Shown piece by piece: positions 8,353 to 17,343 of a DNA stretch of 34,208 nucleotides. Positions within the stretch are counted from its first letter, which is position 1. Each line of letters starts with the position of its first letter. The translations under genes and the position numbers were made by a program. The stretch covers positions 2,890-37,097 of the forward strand of contig DISD01000018.1 in assembly GCA_002435715.1 (NCBI GenBank). The letters are read 5' to 3'. The notes under the pieces were generated by a model. That model was given only the letters and a program-made list of their open reading frames with translations. It had not been told where the DNA came from and made no database searches. This DNA is from Rhodospirillaceae bacterium UBA6219 (GTDB lineage Bacteria > Pseudomonadota > Alphaproteobacteria > Rhodospirillales > Magnetospirillaceae).

Positions 8353-9573
8353 ATGACCAGCTTGAACACCTACCGCGCCGGCCCGGACGAGCGCGGCCAT
8401 TTCGGTATTTTCGGTGGCCGTTATGTGGCCGAAACCCTGATGCCGCTGATTTTGTCGGTGGAAAAGGCCTATGCCGAGGCCAAGAACGACCCGGCGTTCC
8501 AGGCCGAGTTCCGCACGTTGTTAAAGCAATATGTGGGACGCCCCAATCCGCTGTATTTCGCGCCGCGTCTGACCGAAGCCTTCGGCGGCGCCAAGATCTT
8601 CCTGAAGCGCGAAGACCTGAACCATACCGGCGCGCACAAGATCAACAATTGCATCGGCCAGATCCTTTTGGCCAAGCGCATGGGCAAAGAGCGCATCATC
8701 GCCGAGACCGGCGCCGGTCAGCACGGTGTGGCCACCGCCACCGTCTGCGCCTTGTTCGGCTTGAAATGCGTCATCTACATGGGCGCCACCGACATCGAAC
8801 GTCAGGCCCCCAACGTCTATCGCATGAAGCTTTTGGGCGCCGAAGTCCGCCCCGTCACCTCGGGCGCGGCGACCTTGAAGGACGCCATGAACGATGCGCT
8901 CAGGGACTGGGTGACCAATGTGGCCGACACCTATTACCTGATCGGCACGGTGGCCGGTCCGCACCCGTTCCCGGCCATGGTGCGCGACTTCCAATGCGTC
9001 ATCGGCGACGAAGTGCGCGCCCAGATGCTGGAAGCCGAAGGCCGGCTGCCCGATTCCTTGGTCGCCTGCATCGGTGGCGGTTCCAACGCCATGGGCCTGT
9101 TCCATCCCTTCCTGGACGACGCGTCCATCCGCATCATCGGCGTCGAAGCCGGTGGCCATGGTCTGGACAAGCTGCATGCGGCGTCATTGACCGGCGGCCG
9201 CCCCGGCGTGCTGCACGGCAACCGCACCTATCTGCTGCAGGACGACGACGGCCAGATCCAAGAGGCGCATTCCATTTCCGCCGGCCTGGACTATCCCGGC
9301 ATCGGGCCGGAACATTCGTGGCTGCACGAAACCAAGCGCGTCGAATATGTCTGGGTCACCGATGACGAGGCCCTGGCCGCTTTCCAGCAGGTCACCCGCC
9401 TGGAAGGCATCATCCCGGCGCTGGAATCCAGCCATGCTTTGGCCCATGCCGCCAAGATCGCCGGGCAACTGCCCAAGGATCACCTGATGGTGGTCAACAT
9501 GTCGGGACGCGGCGACAAGGACGTCAACACCGTGGCGCGCGCGCTCGGCGACACTTTCGGGGGATTGCTGTAA
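8353..9573 (+). CDS. trpB: Tryptophan synthase beta chain
   Basis: A 406-residue PLP enzyme that joins indole and serine to give tryptophan. The PLP lysine is in HTGAHKINN, the phosphate-binding loop is GGGSNAMG, and the N-terminus FGIFGGRYVAETLMP is typical. The frame is open upstream to 8248, but the ATG at 8353, preceded by a purine-rich GGATGGATTGGG, gives the normal family start (MTSLNTYRAGPDERGHFG). It overlaps trpA by one base (TAATG), so the two are translationally coupled, as expected for the alpha2beta2 complex. trpF, often just upstream in alphaproteobacteria, is absent here. Confidence 0.97.
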   Translation: MTSLNTYRAGPDERGHFGIFGGRYVAETLMPLILSVEKAYAEAKNDPAFQAEFRTLLKQYVGRPNPLYFAPRLTEAFGGAKIFLKREDLNHTGAHKINNCIGQILLAKRMGKERIIAETGAGQHGVATATVCALFGLKCVIYMGATDIERQAPNVYRMKLLGAEVRPVTSGAATLKDAMNDALRDWVTNVADTYYLIGTVAGPHPFPAMVRDFQCVIGDEVRAQMLEAEGRLPDSLVACIGGGSNAMGLFHPFLDDASIRIIGVEAGGHGLDKLHAASLTGGRPGVLHGNRTYLLQDDDGQIQEAHSISAGLDYPGIGPEHSWLHETKRVEYVWVTDDEALAAFQQVTRLEGIIPALESSHALAHAAKIAGQLPKDHLMVVNMSGRGDKDVNTVARALGDTFGGLL

Positions 9574-10385
9574 TGAGCCGCATGGAAGCGCGTTTCGCCA
9601 AGCTGGCGGCCGAGAAGCGGGCGGCGCTGGTGACCTATTCCATGGCTTTCGACCCGGATCGGGCGGCCAGCCAGGAATTGCTGAACGGTCTGCCCGGGGC
9701 CGGTGCCGACATCATCGAATTCGGCATGCCGTTCACCGATCCCATGGCCGACGGTCCGGCCATCCAATACGCCGCCCAACGGGCGCTGGCTGCCGGTGGC
9801 ACGCTGAGGGGCGTGCTGGAGATGATCGCCAATTTCCGTCAGGGCGACAACGAGACCCCGGTGGTGTTGATGGGTTATTACAACCCCATCTATTCCTGGG
9901 GCGTGGAAAAGTTTTGTGCCGACGCGGCCAAGGCCGGCATCGACGCTTTGATCATCGTCGATCTTCCCCCCGAAGAAGCCGACGAATTGCTGCCCCATTG
10001 CCGGGCCAACGGCATCGACTTCATCTTCCTGACCACGCCGACCAGCGACGATTCCCGCCTGCCGACCATCGTCGGCAACGCCTCGGGTTTCGTCTATTAC
10101 GTTTCCATCGCCGGCATCACCGGCACCGCTTCGGCCAGCGCCACCGCCATCGGTGACGCGGTTTCCCGCATCAAGAAGCATACGTCGTTGCCGGTTTGCG
10201 TCGGTTTCGGTATCAAGACCCCGGAACAGGCTGCCGAGGTGGCGCGTTTGGCCGATGGCGCCGTGGTCGGCTCGGCCATTGTTCAAGCCGCCGCCGACGC
10301 CAAGGCGCGGGGTGAAAATCCGGCCCAGGCCGCCTTGGCCCTGGTCCGTGAACTGGCTGCCGGCGTACGCGGCGCCCGTGGTTAA
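9573..10385 (+). CDS. trpA: Tryptophan synthase alpha chain
   Basis: A 270-residue TIM-barrel enzyme that splits indole-3-glycerol phosphate to indole and glyceraldehyde-3-phosphate and passes indole through a tunnel to TrpB. The catalytic Glu and Asp lie in IIEFGMPFTDPMADGP, and the phosphate-binding region VGFGIKTPEQ follows. It starts on the ATG that overlaps the trpB stop. It is followed after 18 bases by accD in the same direction. Confidence 0.97.
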   Translation: MSRMEARFAKLAAEKRAALVTYSMAFDPDRAASQELLNGLPGAGADIIEFGMPFTDPMADGPAIQYAAQRALAAGGTLRGVLEMIANFRQGDNETPVVLMGYYNPIYSWGVEKFCADAAKAGIDALIIVDLPPEEADELLPHCRANGIDFIFLTTPTSDDSRLPTIVGNASGFVYYVSIAGITGTASASATAIGDAVSRIKKHTSLPVCVGFGIKTPEQAAEVARLADGAVVGSAIVQAAADAKARGENPAQAALALVRELAAGVRGARG

Positions 10386-10403
10386 CGAAAAGGACTTTCC
10401 GTC

Positions 10404-11324
10404 ATGAACTGGTTGACCAATTACGTCCGTCCCAAGTTGCAGGCCCTGGTGCGGCCCAAGGAAGTGCCGGACAATCTGTGGCACAAATGCCCCAGCTGCG
10501 GTCACATGATCTTCCATCGCGACCTGGAAAAGGCGTTGTCGGTTTGCCAGCATTGCGGCCACCACATGCGTCTGTCGGTCAAAAAGCGCTTGGAAATGCT
10601 GTTCGACGACGGCAAGTACACCCGCATCGAGCTGCCGAAAATCCCTGACGATCCGCTGAAGTTCAAGGATCAGAAGCGCTATACCGACCGCCTGAAGGAT
10701 ACCCGCGCCAAGACCGGCGAACAGGACGCCATCGTCGTCGGCCATGGCCGTTCGGGCGGACAGAACGTGGTCATCGCCGCCTTCAATTTCGACTTCCAGG
10801 GCGGCTCCATGGGCCTTGCCGTGGGGGAAGGCATCGTCGCCGCCGCCGAACTGGCGGTGCTGCAGGACGCGCCTTTGATCGTCATCCCGGCGTCGGGTGG
10901 CGCCCGTATGCAGGAAGGCATCTTGTCCTTGATGCAGATGGCGCGCACCACGGTTGCGGTGGACAAGGTCAAGGAAAAGCGCCTGCCCTATATCGTGCTG
11001 CTGACCGACCCCACCACCGGGGGCGTGTCGGCCAGCTTCGCCATGCTGGGTGACATCGCCATCGCCGAACCGGGCTGCATCATCGGTTTCGCCGGCGCCC
11101 GCGTCATTGAAAGCACCATCCGTGAAAAGCTGCCGGAAGGCTTCCAGCGCGCTGAATACCTGCTGGAACACGGCATGATCGACATGGTGGTCCATCGCAA
11201 GGATCTGCGCGAAACCCTGGGACGGGTGATTTCGTTGTTGCGCAACAAGGCGCCGGCCGGTGACCTGGTGATGCTGCCGGTGGACACCCCCGATTACGAC
11301 CCGGAAGCCGCGGCGCGGATGTAG
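10404..11324 (+). CDS. accD: Acetyl-CoA carboxylase carboxyltransferase beta subunit
   Basis: A 306-residue subunit that, with AccA, moves the carboxyl group from biotin to acetyl-CoA in the first step of fatty acid synthesis. The N-terminal zinc ribbon is clear (CPSCGH then CQHCGHH, residues about 29-55), followed by the crotonase-like carboxyltransferase core with ASGGARMQEG and DPTTGGVSASFA. An AAAGGA ribosome site precedes the ATG. The trpA-accD-folC order is conserved in many alphaproteobacteria. Confidence 0.97.
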   Translation: MNWLTNYVRPKLQALVRPKEVPDNLWHKCPSCGHMIFHRDLEKALSVCQHCGHHMRLSVKKRLEMLFDDGKYTRIELPKIPDDPLKFKDQKRYTDRLKDTRAKTGEQDAIVVGHGRSGGQNVVIAAFNFDFQGGSMGLAVGEGIVAAAELAVLQDAPLIVIPASGGARMQEGILSLMQMARTTVAVDKVKEKRLPYIVLLTDPTTGGVSASFAMLGDIAIAEPGCIIGFAGARVIESTIREKLPEGFQRAEYLLEHGMIDMVVHRKDLRETLGRVISLLRNKAPAGDLVMLPVDTPDYDPEAAARM

Positions 11325-11327
11325 CCC

Positions 11328-12632
11328 ATGGTCGATGCGGTCCTGCAGCGTCTGTCGCAATTGCATCCCAAGGTCATTGACCTGTCCTTGGATCGGGTGC
11401 TGACGCTGCTGGACAAGCTGGGCCATCCGCAGAACCAATTGCCGCCGGTGGTCCACGTGGCCGGTACCAACGGCAAGGGCTCGACGGTGGCGTTCCTGCG
11501 GGCCTTCGCCGAGGCGGCGGGACTGCGGACCCATGTCTATACCTCGCCCCATCTGGTGCGCTTCGCCGAGCGTATCCGGGTGGGCGGGCAAATCATCGAC
11601 GATCAAGCGTTGCTGGCGCTGCTGGAAGAGATCGAGACCGTCAACAACGGCGATCCCATCACCTTTTTCGAAATCACCACGGCGGCGGCCTTCCTGGCCT
11701 TTTCCCGCAATCCCGCCGATCTGGTGATCCTGGAAACCGGCTTGGGCGGGCGGCTGGACGCCACCAACGTGGTGGAACGCCCGGCGCTGACCGTGCTGAC
11801 CCCCATGGCCATGGACCACGAAAGCTTCCTGGGCGGCCGCATCGAGGCCATCGCCGCCGAGAAAGCCGGGATCATGAAGCGTGGCATCGCCTGCGTGGTC
11901 GCCGACCAAAGCCGCAAGGTCAGCAAGGTGCTGGAAGCCCGGTCGTTGGAAATGGGCGTGCCGCTGATCAAGGAAGGCAAGGATTTCTTTGTGCGCGCCA
12001 CCCCCGATGGCGGCGTGCTGTACAAGGGCGTGGGGTTGGAATTGACCCTGCCGGCGCCGTCTTTGCTGGGCTCGTTCCAGATGCGCAATGCCGGCATGGC
12101 CCTGGCTGCCATGGAACGCCTGACGCGGGGCGAAAAGCCGCCGGTCCTGGCCGAAATCGCCCCTGCGGCCTTTGCTTTGGGCATGAAAAGCGCCCAATGG
12201 CCGGCGCGGTTGCAGCGCCTGACCCACGGCCCCTTGGTCGATCTTCTGCCGGAAGGGTGGGAACTTTACCTGGATGGCGGCCATAACCCGCACGCCGCCG
12301 AAGCGCTTGCCCGCCATGCCCGGTCGTGGCGTGACAAGCCGTTGATGGGGGTGTTCGGCATTTTGTCCAACAAGGATGTGGACGGCTATCTGGAACACAT
12401 GGCCACCCGCTTCCATACGCTGCGGACGGTGGCTATCCCTGGTGAAAGCGCCACGCTTTCCGCCGAAGACGCCGCCGCCTGTGCCGCCAAGCATTTCTGC
12501 ATGGATGCCAAGCCGTCGCAAAGCGTCGAGGCGGCGATACAGGATTTGGTCAAGGGCTATGCGCAACCGGCCCGTGTCTTGATTTGCGGTTCCCTGTACT
12601 TAGCTGGTACGGTATTGGCCGAAAACCACTGA
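11328..12632 (+). CDS. folC: Dihydrofolate/folylpolyglutamate synthase
   Basis: A 434-residue Mur-ligase-like enzyme that adds glutate residues to folates, and in bacteria usually also makes dihydrofolate from dihydropteroate. Visible: the P-loop HVAGTNGKGST near residue 40-50, the metal/substrate-binding ILETGLGGRLDATN, MDHESFLG, and the C-terminal domain with YLDGGHNPHAAEAL. It begins 3 bases after the accD stop, so it belongs to the same operon. Confidence 0.96.
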   Translation: MVDAVLQRLSQLHPKVIDLSLDRVLTLLDKLGHPQNQLPPVVHVAGTNGKGSTVAFLRAFAEAAGLRTHVYTSPHLVRFAERIRVGGQIIDDQALLALLEEIETVNNGDPITFFEITTAAAFLAFSRNPADLVILETGLGGRLDATNVVERPALTVLTPMAMDHESFLGGRIEAIAAEKAGIMKRGIACVVADQSRKVSKVLEARSLEMGVPLIKEGKDFFVRATPDGGVLYKGVGLELTLPAPSLLGSFQMRNAGMALAAMERLTRGEKPPVLAEIAPAAFALGMKSAQWPARLQRLTHGPLVDLLPEGWELYLDGGHNPHAAEALARHARSWRDKPLMGVFGILSNKDVDGYLEHMATRFHTLRTVAIPGESATLSAEDAAACAAKHFCMDAKPSQSVEAAIQDLVKGYAQPARVLICGSLYLAGTVLAENH

Positions 12633-12645
12633 GTCGGAACCCGTC

Positions 12646-12840
12646 ATGCGCCTTTTCTTGGCTATCTTCCTGCCCTGGTTGCAGTTTTTCACCATTGGTC
12701 GCCCCATTGCCGGCATCATCTGCCTGCTGTTGCAGATCACCTTGATCGGTTGGCTGCCGGCAGCCATTTGGTCGGTCTATGCGCTGTCGCAATACAAGAC
12801 CGACGAAAAAATCCGCCAGGCCATGGGCGGCGGGGTTTAA
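12646..12840 (+). CDS. Pmp3/YqaE-family small membrane protein
   Basis: A 64-residue protein with two membrane segments (about 3-26 and 28-47) and a short charged tail. The pattern FFTIGRPIAGIICLLLQITLIGWLPA-type sequence followed by a tyrosine-containing tail fits the UPF0057/YqaE/Pmp3 family of membrane proteins linked to stress or membrane potential. It starts 13 bases after folC. Its stop codon overlaps the end of the convergent methyltransferase gene by four bases, leaving no room for a terminator. Confidence 0.8.
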   Translation: MRLFLAIFLPWLQFFTIGRPIAGIICLLLQITLIGWLPAAIWSVYALSQYKTDEKIRQAMGGGV

Positions 12841-14162
12841 TCCCGCCGCAGTACCGCCACCGCTTCCAGGTGGGGGGAGAAGGGGAATTGGTCGATGGGG
12901 GTGACCGAGACGATTCGGTAGCCCGCTTTCACCAGGATCGCCAGATCGCGGGCCAAGGTGGCGGGGTTGCACGACACCGCCACCACGATACCGGGACCGG
13001 ATTCGGCCAGTTGCTCGGCCTGGGCCTGGGCGCCGGCCCGCGGCGGGTCGAAAATGACCGCCTGATATTTCTTCAATTCATGGGCCATCAGCGGCCGTCG
13101 GGCCAGATCGCGCACTTCGGTGCTGAGTTTCAGTCCCGATTGGTTGGCGGCGGCTTCCAGAACCCGAATGGGGGCTTCGTCGCCTTCCACCGCATGCACG
13201 TGGGCGCCGGTGCGGGTCAGCGGCAGGCTGAAAGAACCGCAGCCGCAATAAAGGTCGGCCACCGACTTGGCGGCACCGATTGCGTCCACCACCAAACGGG
13301 CAATGGCTTGCTCGCCGCCTCGGGTCGGTTGCAGAAAATTGCCCGGCGGTGGTTCGACACCGATTTCGGCGAAACGCACCATGGCGGGCTTGCGCCGGGC
13401 GATGGGTTCGACAAAGCCGGAACCGGGGCGGCGCCACGACAGCCGCGCCAGATCGTTGGCATCGGCGAAGGCCGCCAGTTTTTCGCGGTCGAACAAATCC
13501 AACCGCGCATCCATTTCGACCAACACATCCAGACCGTTTTCGGTCAAGGCGACGGTGACGTCGCCATCTTCGCCGGCCGGCACGGTTTCGGTCAGGATGG
13601 CCCGAAGCGGCGCCAGGAAGCTCGCCAAGGGCCGTTCCAGCAGCAGGCAATCGTCCAAATCGATGATGGTGTGGCTGGCCCGGGCGTTAAAGCCCAGATG
13701 GGTGGCGTTTTTCGAACGATGGACGGCAAAGACGGCGCGGCGCCGCGATCCCGGTGGGATGCGCACCATTTCGCCCACAGGGATGTCGCCCAGACCGTGG
13801 CGCGACAATTGGGTGGACAGCAGGTCGCGCTTCCAGGCGTCGTACAGGTCGTCGTCCAGATGTTGCAGCGAACAGCCGCCGCAGCGGCCGTAATGGGGGC
13901 AGGGGGGCTCGACCCGGCCGGCACCGGGCTCGGCGACCTCGACCAGGGCGGCGGCCAATCCATCGCCACGCTTGCCCTCGATACGGGCGACCACCTTGTC
14001 ACCCGGGATGGTGAAGGGCACGAAGACCTGATCGTCACCCAGCCGGGCGACACCGTCGCCACGGGCGCCGATGGCGGTGATCTGGACTTCCACCAGACGC
14101 GGCGGCGGCGACGGGCGGGCTTTGCCCCGGCCGGTGGAACGTTGGGGTTTCTTCTTGATCAT
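12837..14162 (-). CDS. TRAM-domain class I RNA uridine-C5 methyltransferase (RumA/RlmD family)
   Basis: A 441-residue SAM-dependent enzyme expected to make 5-methyluridine in rRNA or tRNA. In order: a basic N-terminus, a TRAM RNA-binding domain (about 23-75), an iron-sulfur-type cysteine set (Cys88, Cys94, Cys97 in CPHYGRCGGC plus a later Cys in DLDDCLL), the SAM-binding motif DLYCGCGSFSLPL, the FDPPRAGA loop, and the catalytic nucleophile in VAVSCNPATLARDL. The exact target (23S rRNA or tRNA) cannot be told from the sequence. Its start overlaps the lipoprotein stop (ATGA), so it is the last gene of the Mla operon, probably by coupling rather than function. Confidence 0.88.
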   Translation of the reverse strand: MIKKKPQRSTGRGKARPSPPPRLVEVQITAIGARGDGVARLGDDQVFVPFTIPGDKVVARIEGKRGDGLAAALVEVAEPGAGRVEPPCPHYGRCGGCSLQHLDDDLYDAWKRDLLSTQLSRHGLGDIPVGEMVRIPPGSRRRAVFAVHRSKNATHLGFNARASHTIIDLDDCLLLERPLASFLAPLRAILTETVPAGEDGDVTVALTENGLDVLVEMDARLDLFDREKLAAFADANDLARLSWRRPGSGFVEPIARRKPAMVRFAEIGVEPPPGNFLQPTRGGEQAIARLVVDAIGAAKSVADLYCGCGSFSLPLTRTGAHVHAVEGDEAPIRVLEAAANQSGLKLSTEVRDLARRPLMAHELKKYQAVIFDPPRAGAQAQAEQLAESGPGIVVAVSCNPATLARDLAILVKAGYRIVSVTPIDQFPFSPHLEAVAVLRRD

Positions 14163-14743
14163 GGTTTTGCGGCTTGGGCCAGGTCGGCGATGAAATGGCT
14201 CATGATCTGCGAGCTGGCCTTGGTCAGGGCGTCGACTTCTGCCTCGGGGCCGGCGGCGGCGGGGCTTTCCACCTGATAGGTCTTCAGCAACAAAAGCTTG
14301 CCGTCACGGGCCGAAACCACCGCCAATTCCAGGGCTGCCACCACTTTGCCGGCATGGGCCAACATCTCGAAGCGGTTCAGATGGCCGCGCACCATCCAAT
14401 CGGGTTGTACCCGGGTGTCGGGGGTGATCACCGTGGTGGCGATGCCCGATTGGCGCAGCGTCTCGACCAAGGCGCCTTGCAACAAGGCGGTGGGCGGCTC
14501 GGCCCACAAATCATAACGATAGCGGCCCAGGGCGCCGTCGGCTTCCTGATAGGCCAGGGGACGTTCCGACAGCACGCCGTCGGTGGACGGGCGGCTGACC
14601 TCGACCACGCCCAAGGGGGCGTCCTGGGACACTGGGGCGACGGCGGCGGTGTCCAGGCGATAGAAGCGGTCCTTGGGCGGCGCTTGCTGGGCGCAGGCGG
14701 CCAGGGTGGCGGCCAGGGCGGCGGTGATCAGAATGTGTCGCAT
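14159..14743 (-). CDS. ABC-type transport auxiliary lipoprotein (PqiC/DUF330-like)
   Basis: A 194-residue lipoprotein. The signal peptide ends in a lipobox (LAAC, Cys about residue 17). Motifs such as 'FYRLD' near the mature N-terminus and 'VVEVSRP...RPLAYQ' fit the auxiliary lipoprotein family (PqiC type) found beside MCE transporters. It likely sits in the outer membrane or the periplasm and works with the MlaD-type subunit encoded just upstream. The gap to mlaD is 12 bases, and its stop overlaps the methyltransferase start. Confidence 0.8.
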   Translation of the reverse strand: MRHILITAALAATLAACAQQAPPKDRFYRLDTAAVAPVSQDAPLGVVEVSRPSTDGVLSERPLAYQEADGALGRYRYDLWAEPPTALLQGALVETLRQSGIATTVITPDTRVQPDWMVRGHLNRFEMLAHAGKVVAALELAVVSARDGKLLLLKTYQVESPAAAGPEAEVDALTKASSQIMSHFIADLAQAAKP

Positions 14744-14755
14744 GGCATCTTCCCT

Positions 14756-15706
14756 TTAACGCCGTCCGGGGCCGTCTTCGGCCCCCTTGGTCCCACCGAT
14801 CAGCACACCGGGATTGTCGCGGATCTGGCGGCTGAATTCATGCACGTTGCGGCTGGTGCCTTCAAGGTTGTAGGCGATGGAATCGATGTTGCGGGCCAAG
14901 GCCGCCAGGGTGTGGCGCAAATCCTTCATGGATTGGTCGATACTGCCCTTGTTGCCGTCGATGGTGGCGACCACGTTGTCCAGCTTCTTGCGGGTTTCCA
15001 CCAAACCGGCGGTCAACTCGGCGGTGTTGGCCAGGGTTTGGGAAATGATTGCGGCGTTTTCGTCGTTCAACACCTTGCCTGACAACGTGCCGGTGATCTT
15101 TTGAACGTCGGTGGTGATGCGCGGCGCCTTGGTGGCCAAGTCGGAAGAGATGACCAGCAGGTTGCTCAGCAATTCAGGCGCCTGCTTTTGCATGATGACG
15201 CCCAGCGCTTCGACCTGGGTGTTCAGCGTCGCCATCAACGGCAGCAGGCCTTGGTCGTTCAATTTGCTCACTTCGCCGGCCATGGCGTTCATGGTGGCGA
15301 AAATATTGGCCGCGGCCCCGCCGGGGATTTCCGAACCGGGCGGCAAGATGACGTCCGAGGCGCCGCCCTTGATGTCCAAGGTGGGGGCGGCCAGGATGCC
15401 CGGCGCGGTGATGCGGGCGACCGAGCCTTCCGGCACCTGCCAGCCTTCCTGCACCCCCATGGTGACGCGGAACCAGGTGCGGTTGTCGCGCTGCTGGCCC
15501 TGGATACCTTCCACCTGGCCGACGACGAAGCCTTCATAGGTCACCTTGCTGCCGTATTTGATGCCGGTGACGTTGGGAAGGGTGGTGGTGTACAGGTCGT
15601 TGTTTCCGGTCTTGCCGGTCAACAGCGCCACCGACACGATCAGCGCCGCCAGCATGACGAGTACGAAGCCGCCGACGACGACGTAGTTGGTGCGCGAATC
15701 CCTCAT
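14756..15706 (-). CDS. mlaD: MCE-family substrate-binding subunit of a lipid ABC transporter (MlaD-like)
   Basis: A 316-residue protein with one N-terminal membrane anchor (about 8-30), an MCE domain (about 40-120: 'TGIKYGSKVTYEGFVVGQVEGI' region, then 'GILAAPTLDIKGG'), and a long helical C-terminal part rich in hydrophobic heptads. In known Mla systems MlaD forms a hexameric ring that handles phospholipids between the inner membrane and the periplasm. The C-terminal extension is longer than in E. coli MlaD (~183 residues) and is common in alphaproteobacterial versions. It overlaps mlaF by ATGA. Confidence 0.9.
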   Translation of the reverse strand: MRDSRTNYVVVGGFVLVMLAALIVSVALLTGKTGNNDLYTTTLPNVTGIKYGSKVTYEGFVVGQVEGIQGQQRDNRTWFRVTMGVQEGWQVPEGSVARITAPGILAAPTLDIKGGASDVILPPGSEIPGGAAANIFATMNAMAGEVSKLNDQGLLPLMATLNTQVEALGVIMQKQAPELLSNLLVISSDLATKAPRITTDVQKITGTLSGKVLNDENAAIISQTLANTAELTAGLVETRKKLDNVVATIDGNKGSIDQSMKDLRHTLAALARNIDSIAYNLEGTSRNVHEFSRQIRDNPGVLIGGTKGAEDGPGRR

Positions 15707-16542
15707 AACCCCGTCCTTCCTTGGGTCGGCTGGTTGGCGTGCTTTTCCTTTTCCCCCAACAGACGCCGCAAATAGGCGTCGGGGTCCACCTCGGCTTCTT
15801 CGGTGCGTCGGTTCAGCAGGTTTTGAATGCGTTCATTGGGCGAGTTGCGGATGGCGTCGACACTGTCCAACGCCAGCACCTCGCCCTTGTCCAGCACGCA
15901 GATACGGTCGGCGATCTTGAAGGTGCTGTCCAAATCGTGGGTGACGACGACGATGCTCATGCCCATGGCGTCGCGCAGGCGCAGGATCAGATCGTCGATG
16001 GAAGAGGCCACCACCGGGTCCAGGCCGGCACTGGGTTCGTCGCAGAACAAAAGCTTGGGGTCCATGACGATGGCGCGGGCAAAGGCGGCGCGCTTGATCA
16101 TGCCGCCCGACAGCTCGGCCGGCATCAAATCCTCGAACCCGGCCAAGGACACCACTTCCAGCTTCAGACGGGTGACGATGCCGATGGTGGTTTCATCCAG
16201 GTCGGAATGTTCGCGCAGCGGCAGGGCGATGTTGTCGCCGACGCTCATGGATGAAAACAGCGCGCCGGACTGGAACGCCACCCCCATGCGGGTGCGCAAG
16301 TCCTGCAGTTCCAGGGCCGACAGGGTGTTGATGTCCTTGCCCAGGATGCGGATGGTGCCGGTGGTGGGACGCAGCAGACCCAGAAGATGGTTCAGCAGCG
16401 TGGTCTTGCCCGAGCCCGATCCCCCCATGATGACGAAGATTTCGCCGGGATTGACGCTCAGCGACACGTTGCGCAGCACTTGGCGGTCGCCGTAATGGGT
16501 GTTGAGGTTGATCACCTCGATGCTGGGGGTGGCGCTGCTCAT
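15703..16542 (-). CDS. mlaF: Lipid ABC transporter ATPase (MlaF-like)
   Basis: A 279-residue ABC ATPase. It has Walker A GGSGSGKTT (about 36-44), the Q-loop, the signature LSGGM (a variant of LSGGQ typical of MlaF), and Walker B LLFCDEPSAGLDP, followed by the H-loop THDLDS. It would drive MlaE/MlaD-dependent phospholipid movement at the inner membrane. It is translationally coupled to both neighbours through ATGA overlaps, which supports a fixed complex. The C-terminal ~40 residues (charged, 'RRTEEAEVDPDAYLRRLLG') extend past the ATPase core. Confidence 0.93.
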   Translation of the reverse strand: MSSATPSIEVINLNTHYGDRQVLRNVSLSVNPGEIFVIMGGSGSGKTTLLNHLLGLLRPTTGTIRILGKDINTLSALELQDLRTRMGVAFQSGALFSSMSVGDNIALPLREHSDLDETTIGIVTRLKLEVVSLAGFEDLMPAELSGGMIKRAAFARAIVMDPKLLFCDEPSAGLDPVVASSIDDLILRLRDAMGMSIVVVTHDLDSTFKIADRICVLDKGEVLALDSVDAIRNSPNERIQNLLNRRTEEAEVDPDAYLRRLLGEKEKHANQPTQGRTGL

Positions 16543-17336
16543 CTTGTCACCAGGAAGACGAAGATCATGTCGGTGATGACGATGGCGGAAATGGCATGGA
16601 CCACGCTGCGTGTGGTCATGCGGCCCACCCCTTCGGCGCCGCCCGACACCGAGGCACCGTTGACCACGCCGACGATGGTGACCAGCACGCCGAAGATGGC
16701 GGCCTTGGCCAGACCGTGCAGCATGTCGTTCAGTTTCAGGATGGTGACCACTTCATCGGCATAGGCGGCCAGCGATCCCTGTAATTCGATGGAGATGTAA
16801 AGACCGGCGGCGAACAACCCGACCAGATCGGCCCACAGCGTCAACAGCGGCATCAGCACCATCATCGCCATCAGGGGCGGCGACACCAGGAAACGCACCG
16901 GGTTGATCCCCATGACGGTCAAGGAATCGATTTCCTGGTTGATGCGCATGGTCCCCAGCCGCGCCGCCAGGGCCGAACCCGACCGTCCGGCCACCAAGAT
17001 GCCGGTGATCAGCGGCGAGAACTCGCGCACGATGGACAAAGCCACGCCCAGGGTGACGCGGCTTTCGGCGCCGAAGGTCTTCAGCGTGTAGATGCCCTGG
17101 ATGGCCAGCATCAAACCGATGGTGGTGGACAAAACGGTGATGATGGGCAGTGCCGCGATGCCGATATCCATGGCCTGGGCCGCCACTGACGGCATGCGCA
17201 CCGGCTGGCGGCGCCACCGCCCCAGCACCAGCCAATACAATGCCTGGCCGAACAGCGTGGCGGCGAAACCGAATTCAGCCACGCCGGACGCTGCCTTTCG
17301 GCCCAGTCTTTCCAGCCAGTTAAGGAAAGCGTTCAC
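16539..17336 (-). CDS. mlaE: Lipid ABC transporter permease (MlaE-like)
   Basis: A 265-residue MlaE-family permease with an amphipathic N-terminus and about five hydrophobic segments. Typical motifs include 'AGRSGSALAARLGTMRINQEIDSL' near residues 125-150 and 'MGINPVRFLVSPPL'. It forms the membrane core of the Mla complex. It begins with GTG at 17336, chosen because a GAGG ribosome site lies just upstream and overlaps the end region of the STAS gene. The stop overlaps the mlaF start. Confidence 0.93.
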   Translation of the reverse strand: MNAFLNWLERLGRKAASGVAEFGFAATLFGQALYWLVLGRWRRQPVRMPSVAAQAMDIGIAALPIITVLSTTIGLMLAIQGIYTLKTFGAESRVTLGVALSIVREFSPLITGILVAGRSGSALAARLGTMRINQEIDSLTVMGINPVRFLVSPPLMAMMVLMPLLTLWADLVGLFAAGLYISIELQGSLAAYADEVVTILKLNDMLHGLAKAAIFGVLVTIVGVVNGASVSGGAEGVGRMTTRSVVHAISAIVITDMIFVFLVTR

Positions 17337-17343
17337 GTGTTCC

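Noticed and set aside
9480..12566. A 1028-residue open frame on the minus strand
   Set aside because: It lies antisense to trpA, accD and folC, which are certain genes. Its composition (rich in His, Gly, Gln, Arg) is typical of a shadow frame in GC-rich DNA.
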